Assembly: GCA_002494165.1 (NCBI GenBank) | Contig: DLBH01000035.1 | Span: forward strand, 21,359 to 47,131 | Direction: 5' to 3' | Length of the DNA stretch: 25,773 nucleotides | From: Lachnospiraceae bacterium UBA7026 | GTDB lineage: Bacteria > Bacillota > Clostridia > Lachnospirales > Lachnospiraceae | In this document: positions 6,588 through 13,250 of the stretch, one piece after another | Layout of the letters: the number at the start of each line of letters is the position of its first letter | How positions within the stretch are numbered: position 1 is the first letter of the stretch | Notes under the pieces: model-generated | Told to the model about the DNA's origin: nothing | What the model saw: only the letters and a program-made list of their open reading frames with translations | The model's database searches: none | Position numbers and translations under genes: made by a program

Positions 6588-6598
6588 AACTGGGACAG

Positions 6599-7258
6599 TC
6601 AAAGCAGGTCCATCAGTTCTTTATTAGCTCTGACATAAATCTCCGCTGCCTGCTTCAGCCCCTTCTGATCCGGTTCTCCCTGCTCATCATAGACACCGAC
6701 CGTATGATAGCCGGCATCTGCTGCTGTCTTCAAGGCATAGAGAGAGTCTTCAAAGACGCAGGTCTCCTCCCTGGTCAGGCCCATATAAGCGGCAGCCGCG
6801 TCATAGATCTCAGGGGAGTGCTTGCTGGAACCTACTTCAGAATTGGTAAATATTTTTTCTAAATACTTGAGGAGGCCGTTTCTCTCCAGGGCCCTTTCCA
6901 CATGCTCTCTGGGACTGGAGGTCGCAGCCGTCATCCTGATTCCCAAAACTCCCAGAGCCTTGAGCAGGTCTTCCGATCCGGCTTTTGCCTCCACTTCATA
7001 GAAGTAAAAATCCCGAATCATATTCTGGAGATCTTCCATGATCTCTTCCTGGGACCGGTCAGGCAGGTAATGATCCTTGATATAGTCAGCCCCCTGCTCC
7101 ATACTCATGGAAAAAAGGAGGTCTGAGAGTCCCTGCTCCGGCTCCCCGCCCTGACTGCTTATGTACCTGGCGCCAAGATCTCTCCAAATCTTCATGGAAT
7201 CGAGGAGGACTCCGTCGATATCAAATATGATGCCTTTAATATTTTTCCCAAATATCAT
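6599..7258 (-). CDS. HAD-superfamily phosphatase in the thiamine operon
   Basis: 219 residues, HAD subfamily IA with a helical cap (beta-phosphoglucomutase-like). Motif I is IIFDIDGVLLDS (10-21) with nucleophile Asp13 and acid Asp15, motif II is AATSS, motif III is the Lys in SKHSPEIY, and motif IV is CVFEDS. I chose the ATG at 7258 because GGAG lies 5 nt upstream; a GTG at 7291 is possible. Its place between thiE and thiD, under the TPP riboswitch, suggests dephosphorylation of thiamine monophosphate or another thiamine-pathway phosphate. Plants use a HAD phosphatase fused to TenA for that reaction. The exact substrate cannot be read from the sequence. Confidence 0.85.
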   Translation of the reverse strand: MIFGKNIKGIIFDIDGVLLDSMKIWRDLGARYISSQGGEPEQGLSDLLFSMSMEQGADYIKDHYLPDRSQEEIMEDLQNMIRDFYFYEVEAKAGSEDLLKALGVLGIRMTAATSSPREHVERALERNGLLKYLEKIFTNSEVGSSKHSPEIYDAAAAYMGLTREETCVFEDSLYALKTAADAGYHTVGVYDEQGEPDQKGLKQAAEIYVRANKELMDLL

Positions 7259-7364
7259 GAATTCTCCGATCTTCTTTAAAAAACTTTTCACTCACCTGTC
7301 AAACCAGTTTACAGCCCCATAATTCTGCTTTTTACTGTCTGCAGCCTTCATAAATACTATTTGG

Positions 7365-8027
7365 TCAGGCATTTACCATGTCCAGGGTAACCTTCTTCAG
7401 GGAGGCGGCAGCCTCCTTTATATTCTCCTGTCCGTAGATGGCACTGATAACAGCAATGCCGCATATGCCGCTTCCGGCAAGTTCCGGAGTATTGTCCAGG
7501 GTGATACCCCCTATGGCCACAACAGGGATGGTCACAGCCTGGCAGATGGCCTTGAGGGTCTCAAAGGAGACATCCTCCGCATCATCCTTGGACCCGGTGG
7601 GAAATACGGCGCCTACACCAAGGTAGTCGGCTCCCCGCTTCTCGGCCAGGACAGCCTGGTCCACAGTCATGGCAGACACTCCCAGGATCTTGTCCGGTCC
7701 GATCAGGGCCCGGACATCCCCGGCTTCCATATCACTCTGGCCCACATGAACCCCGTCGGCATCCATTCTGACCGCGATATCCACGTTATCATTGACCACG
7801 AAAGGAACTCCATATTCCTTGGCCATGGCCTGCAGCTTTACGGCCTCCTCATAAAAATGCTCCTCATCCAGGTTCTTCTCCCGCAGCTGCAGGAAGGTTA
7901 CCCCACCGTCAAGGCTGTCACGGACCACCTCATAGAGGGTCCGGTCTCCCAGCCAGTGCCGGTCCGTAACCGCATAAAGAAGGAGCTGTTGCGCCAATTT
8001 CTCTTTTTTGTTCCGTCCCATACTCAT
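7365..8027 (-). CDS. thiE: Thiamine-phosphate synthase ThiE
   Basis: 220 residues, a TIM barrel joining HMP-pyrophosphate with thiazole phosphate to make thiamine monophosphate. Visible are LLLYAVTDRHW, the FLQLREKN diphosphate segment, VVNDNVDIA, DGVHVGQSDM, the Mg/diphosphate motif VGAVFPTGSKDDAE, and the C-terminal VVAIGGIT phosphate loop. Two adjacent ATG codons (8030 and 8027) follow AAGGAG, which overlaps the thiM stop; 8027 has the better 6-nt spacing. A longer frame to 8159 runs inside thiM and is not used. A 106-bp gap separates it from the HAD gene. Confidence 0.96.
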   Translation of the reverse strand: MSMGRNKKEKLAQQLLLYAVTDRHWLGDRTLYEVVRDSLDGGVTFLQLREKNLDEEHFYEEAVKLQAMAKEYGVPFVVNDNVDIAVRMDADGVHVGQSDMEAGDVRALIGPDKILGVSAMTVDQAVLAEKRGADYLGVGAVFPTGSKDDAEDVSFETLKAICQAVTIPVVAIGGITLDNTPELAGSGICGIAVISAIYGQENIKEAAASLKKVTLDMVNA

Positions 8028-8037
8028 CATCTTCTCC

Positions 8038-8859
8038 TTATCTGATCTCGTATTTTGCTCCCTGGTCCAGTGTCTCCCCATCCATGTTATAGATGGCATC
8101 GATAATGCGGTTTCTGTAGGTCGAATTACCTTCTCCCTCCTGCATCCTGGACCAACCAATCTCTCCGGCCAGACCCATGGTGCAGACAGCGGCTGCGGCC
8201 GCCTCCAGAGGGCTGTCAGGATTGGCCACCAGGAAGGCTGTCATTACCGCGGAAAGCTGGCAACCGGTACCGGTAATCCTTCCCATCTCGGGCCTGCCGT
8301 TTCTGATTACAAAGCAAGACTCCGCGTCCGCCACAAGGTCAATAGCCCCGGTAATGGCGATGATGGAACCTGTCTTCCCTGCCAGTTCTTTGGCAAATGT
8401 TACCGCGCTGTCAAGGGTATCCTCTGTGACGGCATCTGCCACATCCGCATCCACCCCTTTGGTAGTTCCACTGCCCAGAGCCAGGGTCTTAATCTCAGAA
8501 ATATTACCCCTTATGGCTGTAAACTTAAGCTCATCCATCAGTTCCACGGCAGTGTCGGTACGAAGAGCAGAAGCTCCGGCACCCACCGGGTCAAGGAGAA
8601 GGATATGCCCAAGCTCATTGGCTTTTCTTCCCGCCCGGAACATGCCTATAATACTGCTCTTATTGAGGGTACCGATATTGATATTAAGACCCCCGCAGAT
8701 ACTGGTGATATCTTCCACATCATCGGGTTCATCGGACATAATGGGACTTCCCCCACAGGCCAGCAGGGCATTTGCCACATCATTGACCGTCACATAGTTG
8801 GTGATATTATGGACCAGCGGTGCATTCTTTCTGACATTCTCAATGTATTTTCCCAGCAT
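8038..8859 (-). CDS. thiM: Hydroxyethylthiazole kinase ThiM
   Basis: 273 residues, a ribokinase-like enzyme phosphorylating 4-methyl-5-hydroxyethylthiazole (HET), the salvage source of the thiazole half of thiamine. It shows APLVHNITNYVTVNDVANA at the N-terminus (substrate site), LLDPVGAGAS (88-97), the RGNISEI segment, and GRITGTGCQLSA with Cys200 in the anion-hole position. It is the first gene of the cluster and follows the TPP riboswitch and its terminator. The start is supported by AGGAGG 5 nt upstream. There are no thiC, thiG or thiazole-synthesis genes here, so the cluster is for salvage. Confidence 0.96.
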   Translation of the reverse strand: MLGKYIENVRKNAPLVHNITNYVTVNDVANALLACGGSPIMSDEPDDVEDITSICGGLNINIGTLNKSSIIGMFRAGRKANELGHILLLDPVGAGASALRTDTAVELMDELKFTAIRGNISEIKTLALGSGTTKGVDADVADAVTEDTLDSAVTFAKELAGKTGSIIAITGAIDLVADAESCFVIRNGRPEMGRITGTGCQLSAVMTAFLVANPDSPLEAAAAAVCTMGLAGEIGWSRMQEGEGNSTYRNRIIDAIYNMDGETLDQGAKYEIR

Positions 8860-8944
8860 AAGTTCCTCCTGAATCTGCCAGTCCCTCTCCCGGTCTCCTG
8901 CCTGTCTGGCAGAGCCGGAGCCGGCTGGCTTGATTTATAAATAT

Positions 8945-8984
8945 AATTAAATAAAAGCAGATATGCCTGGTAGACATATCTGCT
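8945..8984 (-). terminator. Expression-platform terminator of the TPP riboswitch
   Basis: The perfect 10-bp stem AGCAGATATG (8956-8965 on plus) / CATATCTGCT (8975-8984) is followed on the minus strand by TTTATTT. It lies between the TPP aptamer and thiM, the usual place for ligand-dependent termination. Confidence 0.85.
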
Positions 8985-9012
8985 GATAAAACTGTTCCCT
9001 GGAACGGTCACA

Positions 9013-9103
9013 CTTCCTATATCCCTACGTTGGCATTATCCAAATCAGGTTATGGGTCCGGGACATACCTCCCGTTCTCAGCCTGCCTGCGCAAGCTCCC
9101 CTT
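9013..9103 (-). promoter_or_regulatory. TPP riboswitch (THI element)
   Basis: The minus strand contains the conserved blocks of the thiamine pyrophosphate aptamer in order: GGGGAGC, GGCTGAGA, GGACCC, AACCTGATTTGGATAATGCC and AACGTAGGGA. It lies upstream of thiM and is followed by an intrinsic terminator. TPP binding should stop transcription of the salvage operon. Confidence 0.97.
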
Positions 9104-9116
9104 TTATATATTTACA

Positions 9117-9146
9117 ATACTACAAGCCTGGCCAGTAAGCAAGCAA
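9117..9146 (-). promoter_or_regulatory. Candidate promoter of the thiamine operon
   Basis: Minus-strand TTGCTT (9141-9146), an 18-bp spacer and TAGTAT (9117-9122), placing the start a few bases before the riboswitch aptamer. Both hexamers are imperfect, so the position is the main support. Confidence 0.4.
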
Positions 9147-9192
9147 AAATCCATCCACTACTATAGAAATATCTTGTAAGGCCATAATGCAG

Positions 9193-9225
9193 CAAAAAAA
9201 GCGGACCGGCAGCAAACCGGTCCAC
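9193..9225 (-). terminator. Rho-independent terminator of the lipoprotein gene
   Basis: GGACCGG (9203-9209) / CCGGTCC (9217-9223) with a 7-nt loop is flanked by a run of seven A on one side and six A a few bases beyond on the other. On the minus strand it is followed by seven T, downstream of the lipoprotein gene. Confidence 0.85.
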
Positions 9226-9259
9226 GAAAAAAGAACTCTACAATAATTTTTCTCTTTCC

Positions 9260-9324
9260 TGGGTCTAAGTACTGGGTCTGAGTACTTAGTCTGAGTACTT
9301 AGTCTGATTATTGGGTCTGAGTAC
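9260..9324. repeat. 13-bp tandem repeat array across the lipoprotein stop codon
   Basis: Five 13-bp units start at 9260, 9273, 9286, 9299 and 9312, consensus TGGGTCTGAGTAC. The stop codon (9308-9310) lies in unit 4, and unit 5 encodes the final Ser-Thr-Gln-Thr-Gln residues of the protein. Confidence 0.88.
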
Positions 9325-10156
9325 TGCTGGCGGCACTACTATCGACCGCCTGGTCTATGGCTTCCTGGGGCACTTCAATACTATCCACATTATTAAAGTC
9401 CAGATAATCCAGGTGCAGGGTAAACTTATCGATCGTAATTCCTTCTGCCGCGTCACCCATCATGCTCTCCATACCCTTGAAATCAGCGTCCACATAGACA
9501 GGTCTCCTGTCTTCTTTTGCAATGGCATACTTAATGTCGACAGATACATCCTTGTAATCTACATCACTCATGTCAATGCCCATGGCAGGAAGGGCTCCGG
9601 AAAAATTCTCCATCAGACTTTTAATATCCTCCCCCTCAAGGGTTCCTGTAATGATGTAAGCTTCCGTTCCGTCCACGTCCTCAGTCTCCTCCTGTAATGT
9701 AAACTGATCATTCTGACTGAAAAACTGGGCTGAGCTTCCCTTCTTGATCTCTTCAAGGGCTTCCTTGTCCAAGTCCGTCTTCTGCAGGGTCCAGCTGCCC
9801 ATCACCTTGGAATAGGTACACATCTGGTCATCCTCCAGCACCGAATAGGCCTCATAATCCATATCCATACCAAGGAACTTAACCTTGCCGGTCATATGGT
9901 TGGCCAGGGGATCCTTGACCGTGTCCATGTCTATGTCCATGGCCATCTCAACAGAGCCGCCCACTGTCTGCAGGCTTTCACCACTCATGGTCATATCCAT
10001 AAGCATATGGGTCTTCATGGAATCCGCCTCATCTGTATATTTCTGGGCTTCCTCCATCAGGGATGAAGCTGTGACCGGCTCGCTGCCGCCGCAGCCGGCC
10101 AGCAGACTCAAGGTCAGTAGCAATACACTAAATAGAGCTAACAATTTTTTTGGCAT
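9308..10156 (-). CDS. Secreted lipoprotein, LppX/DUF6612-like
   Basis: 282 residues. A signal peptide (MPKKLLALFSVLLLTLSL) ends in a lipobox LLAGC, with the lipidated Cys at residue 22. The mature part is acidic and Met-rich, with many beta-prone segments. It resembles the clostridial lipoproteins of the LppX/LprG-like or DUF6612 type that fold as a half-barrel and may carry lipids or polymers at the outer face of the membrane. I am not certain of the exact family. The start has GGAGG 7 nt upstream. It is monocistronic, with its own promoter and terminator. The C-terminal SSAASSTQTQ is low-complexity, and its last residues arise from a 13-bp tandem repeat. Confidence 0.8.
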   Translation of the reverse strand: MPKKLLALFSVLLLTLSLLAGCGGSEPVTASSLMEEAQKYTDEADSMKTHMLMDMTMSGESLQTVGGSVEMAMDIDMDTVKDPLANHMTGKVKFLGMDMDYEAYSVLEDDQMCTYSKVMGSWTLQKTDLDKEALEEIKKGSSAQFFSQNDQFTLQEETEDVDGTEAYIITGTLEGEDIKSLMENFSGALPAMGIDMSDVDYKDVSVDIKYAIAKEDRRPVYVDADFKGMESMMGDAAEGITIDKFTLHLDYLDFNNVDSIEVPQEAIDQAVDSSAASSTQTQ

Positions 10157-10183
10157 ATTATATCCTCCTCCTGAAAAAATGTG

Positions 10184-10211
10184 CTGATCAGATATCTGAC
10201 AGCCTGTCAGA
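10184..10211 (-). promoter_or_regulatory. Inverted repeats in the lipoprotein leader
   Basis: Two adjacent palindromes: CTGATCAG (10184-10191), and TCTGACA/TGTCAGA with a 3-nt loop (10195-10211). They lie 28-55 bp ahead of the start codon, within the predicted 5' untranslated leader. Each could be a regulator-binding site, or the second a leader hairpin. Confidence 0.4.
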
Positions 10212-10251
10212 CCTGACCTTTCGTTGCTTTCACCTCAGATAGTTATTCTTC

Positions 10252-10260
10252 ACTATAGCA
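10252..10260 (-). promoter_or_regulatory. Extended -10 promoter of the lipoprotein gene
   Basis: Minus-strand TGCTATAGT (TG-n-TATAGT, -10 at 10252-10257) gives an extended -10 element. The predicted start near 10245 leaves a leader of about 90 nt. No convincing -35 is present. Confidence 0.45.
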
Positions 10261-10456
10261 TAAATCTATTTCCAGGGAAAGCCTACCGGATTCAGCCCTC
10301 TTACCCACTGATCTTTAGAAGCACATTCCTTCAATCACGACTTGAATCCGGATTTGATAGCGAAGTCTGCTTCAGCATAAATAGTCTTAGTCTTTTTCCT
10401 CACTTTTGAAAACTACACTGATTTATCCAGCATTCTTCTGGTTTTCATATAGCAAA

Positions 10457-10517
10457 GAACTCCCCTGCAGGGGATAAATAAAAGCCAGGCTTCCAGGCCA
10501 CCCCTTCAAGAGAGTTC
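10457..10517. other. Structured intergenic element downstream of uppP
   Basis: A 61-bp segment is closed by GAACTC (10457-10462) / GAGTTC (10512-10517). It contains the perfect palindrome TCCCCTGCAGGGGA (10461-10474) and a repeated CCAGG. It could be the 3' end structure of the uppP transcript, but there is no clear U-run. The rest of the 10260-10554 gap shows nothing I recognise. Confidence 0.35.
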
Positions 10518-10554
10518 CAGTTAATATACATTATAAACTATAAAATAATAATCA

Positions 10555-11412
10555 TCAGCCGATCACTCCGGTCAGGCCCAATACAAGGACCAGAATACCA
10601 AGAATGATCCGATACCAGCCAAAAACTTTGAAATCATGCTTCTTAATATAGCTCATGAGGAACTTAATGACAAACATGGAAACCAGAAAAGCCACCAGCA
10701 TCCCGATCAGCAGAATCACAGCCTCACTGACAGTAAAGGCCAGACCGAACTTGACGATCTTGAGCAGGCTGGCTCCCAGCATGACCGGCACTGCCAGGAA
10801 AAAAGTGTACTCGGCGGCCACAGTCCTGGAAACACCAATGAGCAGGGCACCGACTATGGTTGCGCCCGACCTGGAAGTCCCGGGAAATACAGCGGCAATC
10901 AGCTGGAATATACCAATGAGAAAAGCTACGGTGTAAGTAATTTCTTCAATGGAATTAATCCTGGGAGCGGCATTTTTATTCATGGTCTCTACAATAATGA
11001 AAGCGATACCGAAGATAATCAGCATGATAGCTACGGTTGTATAATTATAGAAAAGCTCCTCCAGCTTATCGTCAAAAAGAACTCCTACAATGGCCGCCGG
11101 CACACAGGACACAAGAATGTGGAACCAGAGAATAAATATATCCTTTTTGATATAGCTTCCCAAACCGGTCCGACTGAGAGGATTCCTGTTATTCTTACTA
11201 CCAAAAGGCCATAGCTGGTTCCAGAAGAGGATGATGACAGCCATGATCGCTCCCAGCTGGATTACCACCTGGAACATACTGTAGAATTCCTCAGACACAT
11301 CCAGCCTTAGAAATTCATTAAGAATAATCATGTGCCCGGTACTGCTGACAGGAAGCCACTCTGTAACCCCCTCAACAATACCAAATATTATCGCCTTAAT
11401 TATCTCCTGCAT
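10555..11412 (-). CDS. uppP: Undecaprenyl-diphosphatase UppP (BacA)
   Basis: 285 residues, a polytopic membrane enzyme that dephosphorylates undecaprenyl diphosphate to recycle the lipid carrier of cell-wall synthesis; overexpression gives bacitracin resistance. The two signature motifs are present: EGVTEWLPVSSTGHM (14-28) and PGTSRSGAT (177-185), which together form the active site in the membrane. About eight hydrophobic segments can be counted. The length is normal. It is monocistronic. The ribosome binding site AGGGAG is about 10 nt from the ATG, and a strong sigma-A promoter lies 66-94 bp upstream. Confidence 0.96.
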   Translation of the reverse strand: MQEIIKAIIFGIVEGVTEWLPVSSTGHMIILNEFLRLDVSEEFYSMFQVVIQLGAIMAVIILFWNQLWPFGSKNNRNPLSRTGLGSYIKKDIFILWFHILVSCVPAAIVGVLFDDKLEELFYNYTTVAIMLIIFGIAFIIVETMNKNAAPRINSIEEITYTVAFLIGIFQLIAAVFPGTSRSGATIVGALLIGVSRTVAAEYTFFLAVPVMLGASLLKIVKFGLAFTVSEAVILLIGMLVAFLVSMFVIKFLMSYIKKHDFKVFGWYRIILGILVLVLGLTGVIG

Positions 11413-11477
11413 TATATAGATCTCCCTTTACTGCTTTAATGTGAACATTCTGCCTTGGATTCAGACATACAAAGCAT

Positions 11478-11506
11478 ATCATATAAGATAACACAGAATC
11501 TGTCAA
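11478..11506 (-). promoter_or_regulatory. Sigma-A promoter of uppP
   Basis: Minus-strand TTGACA (11501-11506, perfect), a 17-bp spacer and TATGAT (11478-11483). Confidence 0.8.
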
Positions 11507-11533
11507 ACTTCCATCTTTATAAATCAAAGCTCA

Positions 11534-11568
11534 CAAAAGGAGGCAAACCCTTTTCAGGCTTGCCTCCT
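11534..11568 (-). terminator. Rho-independent terminator of the secreted-protein gene
   Basis: The perfect 9-bp stem AGGAGGCAA (11538-11546) / TTGCCTCCT (11560-11568), followed on the minus strand by TTTT. Confidence 0.85.
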
Positions 11569-11611
11569 CTTTATAGTTATAAATAGTTATCAAAATCTAA
11601 ATAACTCTGGA

Positions 11612-12325
11612 TTATCTATTTACATCCTCATAGTTCCTAGGATTAATTGTAAAATATTTTATCTCATTAGTATGCTCTTTTCCTTCATCATCAATAAATT
11701 TTTCAACATAAGGATTCTTCAGAGTTACTTCAGTGTAAGCATAATACTTTGTTTGACCATTAACGACATACTTACCGACTTCAGTCTCAGTCTTCTCTAT
11801 ATTACTCGGCTCAACAAAGACAACATTACCCTTAACAGAATTAACTTTACACTTGGTAACTTTACCATAACCAAGCTTGTAAGCATCAGCATTATAACTA
11901 TAATACTGGGCAAAATTCTGAGTATAAACTTCTGTGCCATTCATATACATGCTATCAGATTTCCTTCTCAGTGAAACGCTACCCTTTTTCCACTTCTTGC
12001 CTGCTTTGTACTTAAATCTCTGCTGAGTAGTATACTTGATTCCAAAATTATTATATTCAAATTTTCCAAAAGGAATCATATAGTAACCATTCTTAAGAAA
12101 CTTGTTACAGAAAGTAAAATAATAGCCATCATACTCATCAAAAGCGTCTAAATCAACAAATTTCTTTGGAGCAAAGAATGTCTTAAAGTTGCCGGGAGTT
12201 AAAGTAAACTGTCTGAATCCTGGCTGATTGGCATCTGTTGTAATTGAACTTGCAGAAGCCTTAGCAGGAGCCATAAGCATAACTGCAGCAACTAAAACAA
12301 ATAAGAAACCGGTTAATTTTTTCAT
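11612..12325 (-). CDS. Secreted protein of unknown function
   Basis: 237 residues. A signal peptide with a hydrophobic core (LTGFLFVLVAAVMLMAPA) is followed by an AxA cleavage site around residues 24-26 (KASASS). The mature protein is rich in Tyr, Phe, Lys and Asn (for example DEYDGYYFTFCNKF and YYSYNADAYKLGYGKVTK) and looks like an all-beta extracellular domain. No anchoring motif or membrane segment is visible, so it is probably released. I do not recognise a family. The gene is AT-richer than its neighbours. It has its own near-perfect promoter, an AGGAGG binding site and a strong terminator, so it is a stand-alone, probably well expressed gene. Confidence 0.8.
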   Translation of the reverse strand: MKKLTGFLFVLVAAVMLMAPAKASASSITTDANQPGFRQFTLTPGNFKTFFAPKKFVDLDAFDEYDGYYFTFCNKFLKNGYYMIPFGKFEYNNFGIKYTTQQRFKYKAGKKWKKGSVSLRRKSDSMYMNGTEVYTQNFAQYYSYNADAYKLGYGKVTKCKVNSVKGNVVFVEPSNIEKTETEVGKYVVNGQTKYYAYTEVTLKNPYVEKFIDDEGKEHTNEIKYFTINPRNYEDVNR

Positions 12326-12366
12326 AGTTTTCCCTCCTATTAGTAAAGATATTTTGTTACGTATTT

Positions 12367-12395
12367 ATTATATCACCGTTCACATATCGATACAA
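12367..12395 (-). promoter_or_regulatory. Strong sigma-A promoter of the secreted-protein gene
   Basis: Minus-strand TTGTAT (12390-12395), a 17-bp spacer and a perfect TATAAT (12367-12372) with an upstream TG (extended -10). Confidence 0.8.
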
Positions 12396-12456
12396 GTGGC
12401 TATTTTATTTTTTTTTGTAATTCACAGGAAGAAATAAACTAATTTAAACAGTCAGA

Positions 12457-12488
12457 TTTTATTTTGCCCAGCTTCTATTTTGCCCAGC
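12457..12488. repeat. 16-bp duplication over a stop codon
   Basis: Two copies (12457-12472 and 12473-12488) of TTCTATTTTGCCCAGC differ by one base. The second contains the TAG stop (12475-12477) and last codons of the NTF2-like gene; the first is a downstream duplicate. Confidence 0.85.
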
Positions 12489-12960
12489 ATTTATCTACTT
12501 TGAGCCCGTCGTCAGTCTGAATAAAATGGAGGAACTGCATATGGTTAAAGGCATCCTTATTACCCTCAGCATCTGTAACCACATTCCAGAAATGGATAGC
12601 TGCCCAGTCTTCACTGATCAGAATATTATTGATCTGCACCCGCTGCTCGCTTTCCACCATGTCTTTCATGGCTGTTTTCAGACCGGCGAGGTCAAAGACC
12701 TGGTCCCGGTAATCATACTGCAGGTCTTCGGTATAGAAATCATCCGTCCATGCAGTCCAGGCATCATAACCACTGTTCCAACTCTCAAAATCCTTTATGA
12801 CAGCAGCTTTCATCTTCTCTCCCATTTCCGTATCGATGGTAGTTGGGTAAAGAACAGGATACCTGGCCTCAAGGTCATCGGTCTCAGGCAGTTTTTTATC
12901 AATGAGATCCTGTATGGTCTTGTCCTGGGCGGCGCGCTCCTCCTCAGTCAGGAAGTTCAA
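12475..12960 (-). CDS. NTF2/SnoaL-like protein, start unclear
   Basis: 161 residues if read from the TTG at 12960. The middle part, AVIKDFESWNSGYDAWTAWT, then FYTEDLQYDY and LKTAMKDMVESEQ, then HFWNVVTDAEG, has the cone-shaped alpha+beta pattern of NTF2/SnoaL-like proteins (small-molecule binding or isomerase folds). The function is unknown. The start is problematic: there is no ATG before residue 46, the TTG has no ribosome binding site, and an in-frame TAA lies seven codons upstream. The gene may have lost its 5' end, or use a weak TTG. It diverges from the MATE transporter. Confidence 0.6.
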   Translation of the reverse strand: MNFLTEEERAAQDKTIQDLIDKKLPETDDLEARYPVLYPTTIDTEMGEKMKAAVIKDFESWNSGYDAWTAWTDDFYTEDLQYDYRDQVFDLAGLKTAMKDMVESEQRVQINNILISEDWAAIHFWNVVTDAEGNKDAFNHMQFLHFIQTDDGLKVDKCWAK

Positions 12961-12999
12961 CAGATTTTTACTTCTATATTATTGGTGATTTATTTTATA

Positions 13000-13028
13000 T
13001 TTACTAATTGTTTTTATCGTGTTATACT
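13000..13028 (+). promoter_or_regulatory. Promoter of the riboswitch-MATE transcript
   Basis: TTTACT (13000-13005), a 17-bp spacer and TATACT (13023-13028). The start would be near 13035, just before the riboswitch. Confidence 0.6.
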
Positions 13029-13039
13029 GGGACAGGTTT

Positions 13040-13130
13040 TATAGGGTTCCGCGGCAGCCGCCGGTCTGGTCCAAGATAAAACAAGGCCGGAGATAGCGGC
13101 CTGACACGGAAGGACAAAAGCCTGGGAGAT
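13040..13130 (+). promoter_or_regulatory. Guanidine-I riboswitch (ykkC leader, subtype 1)
   Basis: The conserved blocks of the ykkC-yxkD RNA occur in order: ATAGGGTTCCG (13041-13051), CTGGTCCAAGA (13066-13076), ACACGGAAGGA (13104-13114) and AAAAGCCTGGGAGA (13116-13129). The variable parts form hairpins GCGGC-A-GCCGC (13051-13061) and AGGCC/GGCCT (13084-13102). CTGGTCCAAGA differs by one base from the usual CTGGTCCGAGA. Subtype 1 senses guanidinium; the related subtype 2 RNAs sense ppGpp or PRPP, but a transporter downstream favours subtype 1. Confidence 0.88.
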
Positions 13131-13153
13131 CATTAGGTCTTCCAGGCTTTTCT
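13116..13153 (+). terminator. Riboswitch-controlled terminator
   Basis: AAAAGCCTGG (13116-13125) pairs with CCAGGCTTTT (13142-13151), followed by a C-TT tail. The 5' arm is the last conserved block of the guanidine-I aptamer, so aptamer folding and terminator formation exclude each other, as in the Bacillus ykkC leader. Confidence 0.85.
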
Positions 13154-13198
13154 TAGTTTACAACGTCGGGACGGACGCCCGGCTCTTGTGAATACAGC

Positions 13199-13222
13199 TA
13201 CCGGCCTGTATACCGGCCTGTA
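13199..13222. repeat. 12-bp direct duplication in the MATE leader
   Basis: TACCGGCCTGTA occurs twice in tandem, between the riboswitch terminator and the ribosome binding site. Confidence 0.85.
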
Positions 13223-13250
13223 CAAATAAGATTTATATTTAGAGGTGTAT

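Noticed and set aside
7259..7364. 19-codon ORF between thiE and the HAD gene
   Set aside because: It has an ATG but no ribosome binding site and is too short to support without conservation data.
8008..8940. 310-residue plus-strand frame opposite thiM
   Set aside because: It is antisense to thiM, runs into its leader and has no domain signal.
8790..9011. 73-residue minus-strand frame between thiM and the riboswitch
   Set aside because: It overlaps the riboswitch terminator and the thiM start, which are better explained as regulatory RNA.
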